Positions 47,001 to 54,558 of a stretch of DNA of 64,000 nt are shown here, piece by piece; positions within the stretch are counted from its first letter, which is position 1, and each line of letters starts with the position of its first letter. The position numbers and the translations under genes were made by a program. The notes under the pieces are model-generated. The model did no database searches and was not told the origin of the DNA. It saw only the letters and a program-made list of their open reading frames with translations. This stretch comes from Sphingomonas koreensis (GTDB lineage: Bacteria; Pseudomonadota; Alphaproteobacteria; Sphingomonadales; Sphingomonadaceae). Location of the stretch: assembly GCF_002797435.1 (NCBI RefSeq), contig NZ_PGEN01000001.1, forward strand, positions 2,168,501 through 2,232,500, read 5' to 3'.

Positions 47001-50000
47001 CCGTGCCCGGTACAGGCCTCCGATACGCTGACCGGGATCGCTGGCCGCTTCGCCTATCCCAGCAACGGGCTCGACCAGCTGGGACTCGACAACGAATATA
47101 TGCCGGGCCTGTTCGTGCCGGGTCAGACGGTGACGGTCAGCGCGGGCGGCAACAGCTACGATACGACCACTCAGGCGGGCGACTCGATCGGCTCGGTGCT
47201 CGCGCGCCTTCAGGCGAAGTCGAGCGATGTCACCCTCGCCATCCTCATGACCTCGATCGGGCCACAGACAGGGTTGCTTGCCCAGGGGGCATTGCTGTCC
47301 TGCCCGCCCGCGGTAATGCCCGGAGCGGCAGGCACCGCGCTTTCGCCCGTCCAGGCAGCAGCGGCGTTCGGCATCGACGACGCTGCCTTTCTCGCCGCCA
47401 ATGCCGGGCTCAAAGGGTTGCTCAAGTCCGGCGTGACGGTGAGCGGCCCCGGGCCGAACCCGGTGACGGTCGATACGGCGCCGCAGGACAGCATCACAGC
47501 GCTGCTCGCGCGGATGGCGGCGGCGGGCGCACAGATCGATGTGGCGCAGCTCGCCCAGATCAATGGCGACCTTGCGTTCCTCGCCGCCGGCGCGCTCGCG
47601 CTTCTGCCGCCGGTGCCATTGACGATGGCCGTGTCGGTCCCCGCCGCGGCCGGGCCGTTCGCCGATCCGGTCGTGCCGCTGCAGGTCGCACTCACCCTTG
47701 CGCGTCCGCCTTCGCGGATCGACCCGGCCTTTGCAGCGGGGAGCGATGTCGAGACCTTCACCAGCCGTATCGGTGCGCCCGTCTCCTCGTCGGGGGCAGG
47801 TGGCGGCAAGGGTATGGATCAGGACAGTTTCGGGACGCTGCTCGCGCAGCTGTTCCCGACCCTGCGCCTGGTGACCGGCCGAGTGGCCGGCGCGACCGAC
47901 GAATTGTGGTTCCTGCCCTTCGATGCTTCGGGAATCTCGACGCTCGACGTGGAAGGTGTGTTCGATCCGCCGGGGGGGCAGGGTGGCAAATGGCCCCGCT
48001 ATTTCGCCTTGCGGCCGCTCTACGGGCGACTGGTGTCACTGCAGGGGATCCAGCTGCCGTCCCTCAATCCCGACGGCACGCTCGAGCACGATACGCCGCG
48101 TTCCGATCTCATTGGCATCGATGTCGAGCCGATCGCCCAGCGTATCCTCCAGGACGTCGATCAGTACCTTTCGGCGCAATATGCCGGTCCGCTCTATGCC
48201 GATGCCGCGGTGCGGGCGTCGCTGCTTTCGGTGATCGCGAGCAAGCGCGTACTGGCCTCCGCTGTCGCCAATGGCATCGCGCCGGTCTTCGAGCAGACCG
48301 ATCCCGGCCTGAGTTCCGCCATCCGCGCCGCCGCGGCCCAGCTTCGCCAGGCGTTGTCGGTCAGCCTTGCTCAGGGCTATTCGGTCTCGACAATCCTGCA
48401 ATATGTCTCGACCTGCAGCTCGGCCTGGACCGGCGAAAGCCCGCCGTCTCCGGCGCGCCTGCTCGGCAATGCCGTCGGGCGGCAGGACGACGAGAGTTCG
48501 GCCGGAATGCATTATGCGATCACCGCGGCCAAGACCCGGCTCGATGCGGCGAGCGACTATGTCAGCTTCCTGCTCACTCTGAACGATCCGGCGCATGCGC
48601 AGGAGATCGCGCTCGATCTCGACTATGCCTTCAGCAATCTGGAGTTCGACATCGATCCGATCACCGTCGATGTGGCGACCACCTACGACGCGTCGGACTG
48701 GCTTGCCTTCACACCGGTGCTGACGCCTGCGACGATGCCGCAGGGCACCACGACCAGCCTGGGCAGTGTCCAGGTGCCGATCCCCCTTCGCGCCTTCCCG
48801 CAATTGCCGACATTGCGGGGACAGATGGTGGGTAAGGACCCGGTGACCACGCTCGCCGAGGCGGCGCTGTGGACCTATGGGCTGCGCTATTCGCACGAAC
48901 ATGCGAGCCAGGACGACGTGCATCTCGAGGTGCGCTTCAACCAGCCGCCGGGGGGGGCGGCCAAGCTGGCCGAAGCGAGCGACGCGCTGGCGACCGCCCT
49001 GATCTCGTACAGCGCCGTGGGGACGGGGCTGTGGGACATGCTCAGCTTCTATGCCGATCCCACCAAGGGCGATGCGCAGACCGCGGCGAACGCCGCGGCG
49101 AGCTTCGCGAGTCTGGCCGCCACGATCGCTACGGCCTGGCAGGCGCATTGGCCCGATCTCGAACAGCTGCGGCTGATGGCGGCTTCCGCTGCGGAAGATG
49201 TGCCGCCGGGCCTGTTGCCGGCTGTCTATGACTTCGGAATCGAGCTCGACTATGTGCAGGAGATCGGCGGTCCGGTGGCGGTGAGCGATGTCCGTGTGAC
49301 GTGCGGCAGTGCCGGTCCGGGACCGTCCGGCGAGTGGCCCGAGCTCGTCTTCCGCACGGTCGACGGCGTGCCCGTCAATACTAGCCGGAGCGCGATCTCG
49401 TCGACCGAGAGCCGCTACACGCTCGAGCGGCAGGTGCCGGCGGGAAGCTACGCCGATGTGACGTTGCTCTGGCACGATATCGCGATGGCGGCCTATCAGA
49501 ACGCCACCGCATCGCTGATGGTCACGCGCAACCAGAATCTGTCGGCCGACTTCACGACCAATCCCGATTTCGTCCTTTCGACAGACCAGGTCAGCGCCGC
49601 CTCCACGGTGACGCCGATCAACAGCGAGGACATGCGGTTCGACATTACCGCGCTCGGTTCGGACCTCGGCTCGGCATTGACCGCGGCGTTCCAGGCCCTG
49701 TTCGGTACCACGGGCTATGTGGGGCAGCCGGTGACGCTGGCGCTAAGCTACGGATATGAGTTGCTGGCCGATACGGGTGAAGCGCCGCTGGTGACCTATC
49801 TGCCGATCGCGCTCTACCCCGATCAACAGCTTGGCGCCACGACCGGGGCCACGATCCAGACGGCTGTCGACGGCTGGATCGACGCTCAGGCCCCGAGCCG
49901 CAATGGTGGCGAGATCGTTGTATCGCTTGCGCTCTATTCGCAGATCCAGAACCGCGAAAAACTGACCCTGCTGACGATCGAGCGTCTGGTCTATCGCCTC

Positions 50001-50015
50001 GCCGGGAGTAGCTGA
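38007..50015 (+). CDS. Giant 4002-residue protein with LysM-like modules
   Basis: This single uninterrupted frame encodes a protein of roughly 0.4 MDa. Residues 1-1200 are long beta-rich segments (for example FGEVSITLGVVVVEVYTNGNFKVDLGFPYN). An Arg-rich linker lies at about 1216-1285. LysM-like modules follow in two groups: about 1567-1960 (VRDGDTLDSVALALGV, VRAGDTLSGIATSFGL, ILPGESLDHLARRSY) and about 2690-3200 (IGALTQTYGIGSDVL, VQASDTLTGIAGRF, QAGDSIGSVLARL and weaker copies). Another Arg-rich patch is at about 2455-2480. No hydrolase domain, signal peptide or membrane anchor is seen. It starts 30 bases after the MBL gene. Confidence 0.85.
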   Translation: MTLDQIFQALRGDIVDDSIDLVTAATGTLASMTAALDLLQLKTHFVVANAVLTQPVNQVLLRGTARYGLPGAEAAGSHMVDVGVTLTVTLDQSGNAVFTLSLLPPPQNWHFSDTFANLPDCQQIAQDGQTVELAPSFLIGLPLLDAALTATSVAGASATLSGSLPQSGVFALPAYAGLFPGRWPLAASGTLTLPASYDLPPDLEMLATVGGSTLPFGDTTLFDLGFEIEIQTGFDADNYGYTAVSILSLAGVVQFDADHRLRLIVAIMTVQSTWRLLVEADPDTIRIGDQIENVAALLGLTVEQLISPDTLDTFNAFYLSSIEIWLPAYQGSLLDGLGALAFDVSHIGVTLKSDRVWNPPIPFVRVIDTGMRWDIGWMIGADNKPEMFTFGTVFGGLNVGVPDGEAAVRPSGRNLPLLSGPNPAMGDARAVTVLAADEDPVDGPNEVDSFTVDLAGYIPSFMLEGRLRTNDQIPIGYAFNQFFGNPGPPTPDDMRITAFSFLADPLRLTFQAEAVVAMNWSIPFTNSVSLDLIGLRFNIDVRQAAVGGSIAGTLQLTGGGSGVAQPQFTVSASYPPSGRGSEWTFRGVLNQNAPLELVTLVANLLTDNPPDNLPTLNVETMAISFGSTSKSYSVEGSILARWQFAPFGTPLTVSARASAAISRPDSNTSPTGYLAGSFDINRFGLYASRDIGVEFPTYTFRVLFGDNYLQAQTAWIGEGEGRHQIITLQLSSITLGEILEYLVNLAAPTLGYHLPPPWDLLNQVDLSRFALTLDPTEQTIALTYDVNVDLTIFRVDKIGVKYSRKQGEGSVNLILEGAALGQDYTGDDALDWDVINDSPPDLVPANTAVIDLRYLAFGQHVKVNNIEGLDTVRAVLLQMEHAMKPVSPDQSPIGQPGANGVSFDADSQWLIGLDIGIAGVIDLGLIFNDPRLYGLSISLGGPDAGSLAGLYFEILYKKITDSLGMFRVELQLPEAFRHLEFGEVSITLGVVVVEVYTNGNFKVDLGFPYNRDFTRSFSVEVFPFIGRGGIYFGLLDGNSSSRVPAITNGFFAPVIELGIGLAVGVGKDFSVGVLSAGAFIELQVIFEGVFARFLPSNAGADTALYYWVRGIAGLHGKIYGQVDFVVIKVNVTLEASATVTLTLESHQPTLVEMEVDVTARATVKILFIRIHFSFHVTVSFDFTIGSKSTTPWILAPANSAGNQGQSLTAPRGTVASPGSSASLYRLNRARRDVRRAVLRSAHLRKLHEAGLIPAPATPRSLMMDRARDRRGRTGTRMAAVQGVGETLNWDPDFKVFGEDSPRQIPLILLPAFSCDDVALGWSSAPAATTPSYKIVMQLWAETGTVTDPESIADSYRRHTDTSAHAESVDEMPAAELIETFLRWAIYAVTNPKGGTAEADVTAGQLSYLADEMAAGDPATRTAFTFSTLDSFLETNVRLTVGGQPDRQSSDLSAMPVAVPPVFGFAWSGDVSGSVDLATFNMIGPDYIADVAAYQQRFTPTAAQSSAGPNEAAATVSFASHMFSDWCLMLTRSAVDEAQKQLARWDVRPAAVTSLDAIAGTFTSTDVPYAVRDGDTLDSVALALGVTTEDLLYLNDGLATLLSTTAAGTEIDIVLGVAPEAIALDNADRTLVPGRYTVDHIAYQVRAGDTLSGIATSFGLAGPTSLLSDPTLAVNPALLRTDAVFTAPATHYTAPAGFSALQSASFFFARFQETRTLPDRQWYVDLILHWNAQALSDQQPGDPIAPGIGLKLPVALGDLTEPAQANYTSQVGDSVNAIAAMADLAQNYASGTAATVPGWATYRDAMVAAFTAGSGGAAAPALVPTVVTILPGESLDHLARRSYIFGGQGTPDVAGLIGWIATAPDLLAVHAALGIDGFTLDTNVYPSFNSVSQALALDIAELAGQLATDDLVPVLADDEPAWVVTDVPVVEVDVLVPLILAGKSFTDISAQSSRQLMAGLRLPAPVAEKNGDPPRATGPMTAMAALAGQQFTGPPPGTGTTPAITIAATLDTGYGWIGLVDSTSADTGESRDALAARASAALSSNRRLTRNAAAAPKAGAILQLDSVSQLDFTYTQTELGNQYPAAAMTIAPFAGPAALPLTAEVPVTHGLSNRIELQVTSPLAIPATGTAPKTGNPSLWPFSATVQALALAGASTPYELVKSAPEGVAGSEPETLLSSSYGTLFSAKVKTLPGSRTLYQLLGTDDVQRQTLLHLWQYLAENDSPAPTLSLFVSPDPAAANIQGLAQVALDDPVSAIVKTNLSTQTVPGLADVHPQLRAQATAPRDAQPVYAAALDDIPGFLKLLWEGVSVGGAGYYLTLQDASGGGLPATIFTGNGEALIYFLVIAGAQQGSAPAGRSLLPFNTCALIGPGLDASASTVYLEAADGSDMTRIATVPPGNAGMSMVIPMAPTDPATAADRTLQLFSMASFGVGQPGATFYADRPGMPVTPEAKDDPELTAAARQRLARRARARGALYEDPEPTRWSYSQAFPVAQMGPVSSAPAVSGLPLPAADPYRGINAGSTLAEATLKVGFLDIFGNATAQDQAKSIDLPIGYTDVLVPFETWPALATGFGLATGSVTGTVAIGVTFASQAGVLMPALSGPAESAVAAAENQAATYETVYYQLSQPSLTLAFASTLYTQASGTNAGRPQPVDLSTQLPALWRFAAASLLYARAVAGLQPERPLAAGAQTIGALTQTYGIGSDVLAAAQVNARAYDILGGQVLTIPAQVPFAENQTANAIQAVVRPGWPQPASGSGLLALPQNADHLPLRPGSLLAIRDRSVPVPPSDPVPSLGTIAGQAGSTAPLLAEDNHAATDILAGGVTLIFDGLTVTTAAPGTAGVRSFDDIVAAFAGQGVIVFVGDVGAQLADQTGTLVAGSTMVAKRYLVPLPTIGEPYETLASNGSGAAVADLASLNAATVNIFDTGALVYLGDFPGSPAAQESSTTTLAEFCNQYGTTPALLFDALAQQTPQPTLPEGEALTIPGMLALPQDAASLRIPCPVQASDTLTGIAGRFAYPSNGLDQLGLDNEYMPGLFVPGQTVTVSAGGNSYDTTTQAGDSIGSVLARLQAKSSDVTLAILMTSIGPQTGLLAQGALLSCPPAVMPGAAGTALSPVQAAAAFGIDDAAFLAANAGLKGLLKSGVTVSGPGPNPVTVDTAPQDSITALLARMAAAGAQIDVAQLAQINGDLAFLAAGALALLPPVPLTMAVSVPAAAGPFADPVVPLQVALTLARPPSRIDPAFAAGSDVETFTSRIGAPVSSSGAGGGKGMDQDSFGTLLAQLFPTLRLVTGRVAGATDELWFLPFDASGISTLDVEGVFDPPGGQGGKWPRYFALRPLYGRLVSLQGIQLPSLNPDGTLEHDTPRSDLIGIDVEPIAQRILQDVDQYLSAQYAGPLYADAAVRASLLSVIASKRVLASAVANGIAPVFEQTDPGLSSAIRAAAAQLRQALSVSLAQGYSVSTILQYVSTCSSAWTGESPPSPARLLGNAVGRQDDESSAGMHYAITAAKTRLDAASDYVSFLLTLNDPAHAQEIALDLDYAFSNLEFDIDPITVDVATTYDASDWLAFTPVLTPATMPQGTTTSLGSVQVPIPLRAFPQLPTLRGQMVGKDPVTTLAEAALWTYGLRYSHEHASQDDVHLEVRFNQPPGGAAKLAEASDALATALISYSAVGTGLWDMLSFYADPTKGDAQTAANAAASFASLAATIATAWQAHWPDLEQLRLMAASAAEDVPPGLLPAVYDFGIELDYVQEIGGPVAVSDVRVTCGSAGPGPSGEWPELVFRTVDGVPVNTSRSAISSTESRYTLERQVPAGSYADVTLLWHDIAMAAYQNATASLMVTRNQNLSADFTTNPDFVLSTDQVSAASTVTPINSEDMRFDITALGSDLGSALTAAFQALFGTTGYVGQPVTLALSYGYELLADTGEAPLVTYLPIALYPDQQLGATTGATIQTAVDGWIDAQAPSRNGGEIVVSLALYSQIQNREKLTLLTIERLVYRLAGSS

Positions 50016-50103
50016 ATTCTGAGTCTTGTAGTTGGGGTGGGATGACGGGCATCAGGTGTTTGGCGCCGCCACGCGCCGCTTCGAATCCAGCTGCCCGAGC
50101 CTT

Positions 50104-50119
50104 TGAATCCCTCGGGATT
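50104..50119. repeat. Short perfect palindrome downstream of the giant gene
   Basis: GAATCCCTCGGGATTC is a perfect 7-base-arm palindrome about 90 bases after the giant gene stop, in the 193-base gap before the convergent thiolase pseudogene. It may be part of a bidirectional terminator, though no clear T-run follows. Confidence 0.4.
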
Positions 50120-50208
50120 CGGCTCCAGCGCATCGAAGATGGACGGGGCAGTTCCCCCGACCGACTGCTGCGTGCGCAGGAGCCGTCCTGCCAGCTATGG
50201 CTTCAGGA

Positions 50209-51468
50209 TCACGGCCGCCGCAGCAACGTCACCGTGCCATGGCATCCATCGGCGCATACGCTGACGATCGCCAGTGATCCCGAGGGCATGTCCCACAATT
50301 CCTTGACGGCCTGGCTGAGGTCGCGGGCGCCGGTTGCCGCGAAGGTATCGCCGATCGCGACCGATCCGCCATTCGGATTGACCCGGTCCCAGGGGAAGGG
50401 GCCGCACTCGAAATCCACGGCGGCGCGCTCGCGGGTCCAGCCGGGATTTTGGAGCGCAGCGACATTCGCCGGCACCTGCGCGGCGAACGCTTCGTGGATC
50501 TCTCACAGCGCGATATCCTCGTAGCGCAGCCCGTGCCGGGCGAGCAGCCGCGGGATCGCGAAGCTCGGCGCCATCAGCAGACCATCGACACCGTGGTCGA
50601 CCGCTACGATCTCGTGATCGACCAGCTCTGCATGGCGCGTGCCCTCGGGAAGCCGGGCCAGCCCCTGCTCGGTCGCGACCCAGCAGGCTGCGGCGCCGTC
50701 GGTGATCGGCGAGCTGTTGCCCGCGGTCAGCGACCCCTTGCCCGACTTGTCGAAGGCGGGCGGGAGGGCGGCAAGCTTCTCGGCCGAGTTATCGGCACGC
50801 GGATTGGCGTCGCGCGCGAGCTCGGAAAGCGGAATGACAAGATCGTCGAAGAAGCCCCGCTCCCAGCCCGCAACCGCGCGCTGATGGCTCTTCAAAGCCC
50901 AATCGTTTTGCGCCTCGCGCGTGATACCCCATTGCTGCGAGGTCTCTTCCATATGATCGCCCATCGTGCGACCTGTAATGCGGTTAGCCCAGCCCTTGAC
51001 CGGCAGGGTCAGGTCGTCGGCGGTCAGCGCCTGAAGAGCGGCGGCGGCGGGCGGGTCGGTACGAAACAGCTTCACGATCCGCTTGGATGCGTCGAGCTTC
51101 AGGCCGATCGGCGGATTGCTCATCACCTGGGCGCCGCCGACCAGCGCGAGATCGACCGAGCCGCCGAGCATGCCGGCGGCGGCGAACGCCGCGATCATGC
51201 TGGTCGAACGGGCGAGCACCGCCGAGAAGGTGGGAACGGTCGGGTCGAGCTTCGCATCGAGCCAGACCTCGCGCCCGATATTGCTCCAGCCGAGGCTCGG
51301 GATTACCGTGCCCCAGACGAACAGGTCGGGACGCGTCTTTGCCGCCATGGCCTGCACTAGCGGCACCGACAGGCTGATCGCGTCATGATCGGCAAGCGCC
51401 CCGCCGCCGCGCCCGAACGGGGTGCGAAGGCCGGAGGCCACAAAGATCTTTTTGTGCGAACGCTGCAT
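50209..51468 (-). pseudogene. FadI-like thiolase (acetyl-CoA acyltransferase), inactivated
   Basis: The minus strand encodes a near-full-length thiolase of the FadI type (IFVASGLRTPFGRGGG, ITGRTMGDHMEETSQQWGITREAQNDWALKSHQRA). An in-frame TGA at 50503-50505 replaces the Trp of the expected ALWEIHEAFAAQ. Reading on in the same frame gives the rest to 50209. The nucleophile Cys position reads LARSTS (CGT codon at 51208-51210) where family members have a Cys. The expected GHPFAATGAR is GDTFAATGAR. The gene is therefore dead. The chosen start is MQRSHKK at 51468. Confidence 0.85.
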
Positions 51469-51841
51469 GATTGATCCCCTGGACATCGGTGGGACTGTTG
51501 GCGACTGCTGACGTGCCTGGCCTTCTCCGGGAAAACGTCATCGCATATCGCAGACTTGGCTTATGATTGAAGCGCCATCGTTCATGGTGTCTGCGGATCC
51601 GGGTTCCACTTTCCGAAGCGCAATCGGGCAAGCCAATATAAGGGGCACAGGGCTAGTATGATTACGGATGTGAATTGCGCACCGCTCTGCCGGACCCAGA
51701 CGGGGAATACTTCGACCTGACCATGAAGAACGCCGCCGCAGTCATCATGAGCGCTAGGCACATGCGCCAGAGATGCCGAGCAATTCGGTCGCGTCCTCTT
51801 ATCCCACCGCGCAGGATCACTTTGAGATCAAATGGGCCTCC

Positions 51842-51973
51842 CAGCAGTGCTGCATCGAGATCATGTTCGGCCGTATGAAGGACTGGCGCCGGGTTGCGCC
51901 CCGCTACGATCGATGCCCAACCGCCTTCTTCTCCGCCATCGTGCTCGCTGCCACCGTCATCTTCTGGCTATGA
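51842..51973 (+). pseudogene. IS5-family transposase C-terminal remnant
   Basis: The plus strand encodes IEIMFGRMKDWRRVAPRYDRCP and FFSAIVLAATVIFWL followed by a stop, the C-terminal end of an IS5 (IS427-type) transposase. Nothing of the rest is recognisable upstream. About 290 bases between it and the following TonB receptor gene, and about 370 bases between it and the thiolase pseudogene, show no gene. Confidence 0.8.
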
Positions 51974-52266
51974 CCATGCGTCCTGACCTTAGTTCAACCA
52001 ACTCTATGTGATTTCATTCGATCGCCGACATTCTGACGAGACCGAAACTCGGGCCGCTCCTCTTGTCAGCACCGCTTGAACTATCTTCCGCACCTCGGGG
52101 CTGCACCATTGCCTACCGTGAGTGGCGGTTCCTCTCCGTCCCACCTCTATGTCGAATGACCTGTCGCGGTGTTGCGCGTAGGGCAACAGCTGCGTCGCTT
52201 TTCGCGATAACGGGCGATGCTTCAGCACCGTAGGGACCGCGCGATCGCAACATTCAGGGGGCGCGC

Positions 52267-54558
52267 GTGATCCGGACCATCTTCCTCGTAACAACGACAT
52301 TGTGGGCTGGGTCGGCCACGGCGCAGCAGGCGCCGAACGATACCGCGGCCGGCCAGGAAATCATCGTCACCGGCACGCGCTCGGCGGGTCGCGCGGCGAT
52401 CGAATCGTCCGCGCCGGTGGACGTGGTCACCAACTCGGCGATCGAGGGCACCGGCTATCCCGACCTCAGCCGCGCGCTCAACTTCCTCCAGCCCTCGGTT
52501 AATTTCGCTCGCGCAGCGACCACGGCGAGTGCGGCCAACACCCGGCCGATCACGCTGCGCGGTCTTTCCCCCGATCAGACCCTGGTGCTGGTCAACGGCA
52601 AGCGCCGGCACGCCAATGCGGTACTCAACGTCAACAACAGCATCGGTCGTGGTGCAGCCGGTGTCGACTTCGATACCATCCCCGAAAGCGCGATCGAGAG
52701 GATCGAGATCCTGCGTGACGGCGCCGCCGCTCAATATGGATCGGATGCGATCGCAGGCGTGGTCAACATCATTCTCAAGTCCAATGCCCGCGGCGGCTCG
52801 GGCAGCGTGCTCGGCGGCGTTACCGCAGAGGGCGACGGGCTGAACGGCATGGCGACCGCCAGCGCCGGCTTCGGATTGGGTAAAGGCGGCCATCTAACCG
52901 TGACCGCGCTCGCCCGTCACCAGGAGCCAACCAACCGCGCATTTACCGACCAGCGGTTCGGCCGCGTCACCTATCGCATCGGCGATCCACTTGCCACAAT
53001 AGCGAGCCTAACGCTCGATGCGGGCGTGCCGGTCGGCGATTTTAAGCTGTACGGGTTCGGCACCGTCACCCGCAAAGTGTCGAACAACGCCGCCGGCTTC
53101 CGCGTTCCCGGCTTTTCGCCGCTTTATCCGAACGGCTTCCTGCCGATCATCGAGCCGACGATCTGGGATGTGGGCGGCACGATCGGCGTCCGGGGGCGTT
53201 TCGGCCCTCTCAAAGCCGATCTCAGCCAATCCTACGGTCACAACAAGGCGGATTTCCGGGTGTTCGATACCGCCAACGCGTCGCTCGGGCTCGCCAGCCC
53301 GTCGCGCTTCGATTCGGGGGGCGTTACCTATCAGCAGCATGTGACCGACTTCGTGCTGGCATTGTCGCTCGACGGGGTAATGGCGGGTGGCAATATCGCT
53401 GCAGGCGCGCAGTACCGGCATGAAAGCTATGCGATCCGGAACGGCGAGCCGCTCGCCTATGCCGGGACGGGCGCGGACGGCTTTGCAGGTTTCAACCCGC
53501 GCAACCCCACCGATGCCGGTCGTGACGCCTATGCTGGCTTCCTCGACATCGAGCTGCGTCCCGTCCAGCCGCTGCTGATCGGGGGGGCGCTGCGTTACGA
53601 TCGTTATGACGATTTCGGGGGGCAGATGACCTGGCGCGCGACCGGCAGGCTCGATGCCGCGCCCGGCGTCGCAGTACGTGCTACCTTCGGGACCGGCTTC
53701 AAGGCGCCGTCGCTCCAGCAGCAGTTCTACAGCGCGGTGCAGGGTGCGCTGAGCGCCGGCGTGCTGGTCAATGTCGCCACGCTGCCGGTGTCCGACCCGG
53801 TCGCCCGCGCGCTCGGTGCGGCACCGCTCAAGCCGGAGCGCTCGCGCAACTTGACCGCCGGTGTGGTGTTCGGGCCGTTCGAGGGGTTCACTTTCACCGC
53901 CGACTATTTCCACATCCGCATCCGTGACCGTATTGCGCTCAGCGAGCAACTCGGCGGCGGCGCGGTCAATGCGATCTTGCGGGATGCGGGCATCACCGGC
54001 TTCAGCCAGGTACGGTTCTTCACCAACGCAGTCGACACCACGACCAAGGGTGTCGAGGTGACCGCGCGATGGCAGGGTGCACTGAGTCCCCAGACGCGGC
54101 TGTCGGTCGCAGCGGGCTATAGCTGGCTCGACAACCGCCTCGACACCCTGCGTCCCAACCCGGTGCTGCCTGCGCTGCCGCTGCTCGCGACCAAGTCGAT
54201 CCTGTTCCTGACCCAAGCGCAGCCGCGCGCCAAGGGCACGGTCCAGGCGAACCTGACGCATCTCCGGTTCGAGATCACCGCCGGCATCACCGCGTTCGGC
54301 ACCTACACCTCGGCGCCGCTGGTCAGGGCGCAGACGTTCGGCGGAAAGGAATCGGCCGATCTCTCCGGCGGCTACGCCTTTGCCGATGGGCTGCGTTTTC
54401 AGCTCGGTGTCCAGAATCTGTTCGACGCGCGGCCGGACACGATTATCGACCAGGCGACCGCGATCGCCGCGACCGGGGGCAGCTTTCCCACCGGCGAGGA
54501 GACGCCGCTGGGACTCAACGGCCGCAGCTACTACGCGCGCCTGTCGGTGCGCTTCTGA
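52267..54558 (+). CDS. TonB-dependent outer membrane receptor
   Basis: This 763-residue protein has a short signal (MIRTIFLVTTTLWAGSATAQ) and a TonB-box-like QEIIVTGTRS. The plug domain contains ITLRGLSPDQTLVLVNGKRRH and IERIEILRDGAAAQYGSDAIAGVVNI, and a long beta-barrel ends NGRSYYARLSVRF. The start codon is GTG. Its stop overlaps the start of a PhoD-type phosphatase (TGATG). The pair probably takes up and dephosphorylates an organophosphate, but the ligand is not readable from sequence. Confidence 0.93.
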   Translation: MIRTIFLVTTTLWAGSATAQQAPNDTAAGQEIIVTGTRSAGRAAIESSAPVDVVTNSAIEGTGYPDLSRALNFLQPSVNFARAATTASAANTRPITLRGLSPDQTLVLVNGKRRHANAVLNVNNSIGRGAAGVDFDTIPESAIERIEILRDGAAAQYGSDAIAGVVNIILKSNARGGSGSVLGGVTAEGDGLNGMATASAGFGLGKGGHLTVTALARHQEPTNRAFTDQRFGRVTYRIGDPLATIASLTLDAGVPVGDFKLYGFGTVTRKVSNNAAGFRVPGFSPLYPNGFLPIIEPTIWDVGGTIGVRGRFGPLKADLSQSYGHNKADFRVFDTANASLGLASPSRFDSGGVTYQQHVTDFVLALSLDGVMAGGNIAAGAQYRHESYAIRNGEPLAYAGTGADGFAGFNPRNPTDAGRDAYAGFLDIELRPVQPLLIGGALRYDRYDDFGGQMTWRATGRLDAAPGVAVRATFGTGFKAPSLQQQFYSAVQGALSAGVLVNVATLPVSDPVARALGAAPLKPERSRNLTAGVVFGPFEGFTFTADYFHIRIRDRIALSEQLGGGAVNAILRDAGITGFSQVRFFTNAVDTTTKGVEVTARWQGALSPQTRLSVAAGYSWLDNRLDTLRPNPVLPALPLLATKSILFLTQAQPRAKGTVQANLTHLRFEITAGITAFGTYTSAPLVRAQTFGGKESADLSGGYAFADGLRFQLGVQNLFDARPDTIIDQATAIAATGGSFPTGEETPLGLNGRSYYARLSVRF

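Noticed and set aside
50070..50125. tRNA-like TTCGAATCC and CCA-like strings after the giant gene.
   Set aside because: Only a T-loop-like string is present. No acceptor, D or anticodon arm can be folded around it.
52140..52266. Pho box before the TonB-PhoD pair.
   Set aside because: Only one CTGTCGC-like half was seen and no second copy at the required spacing.
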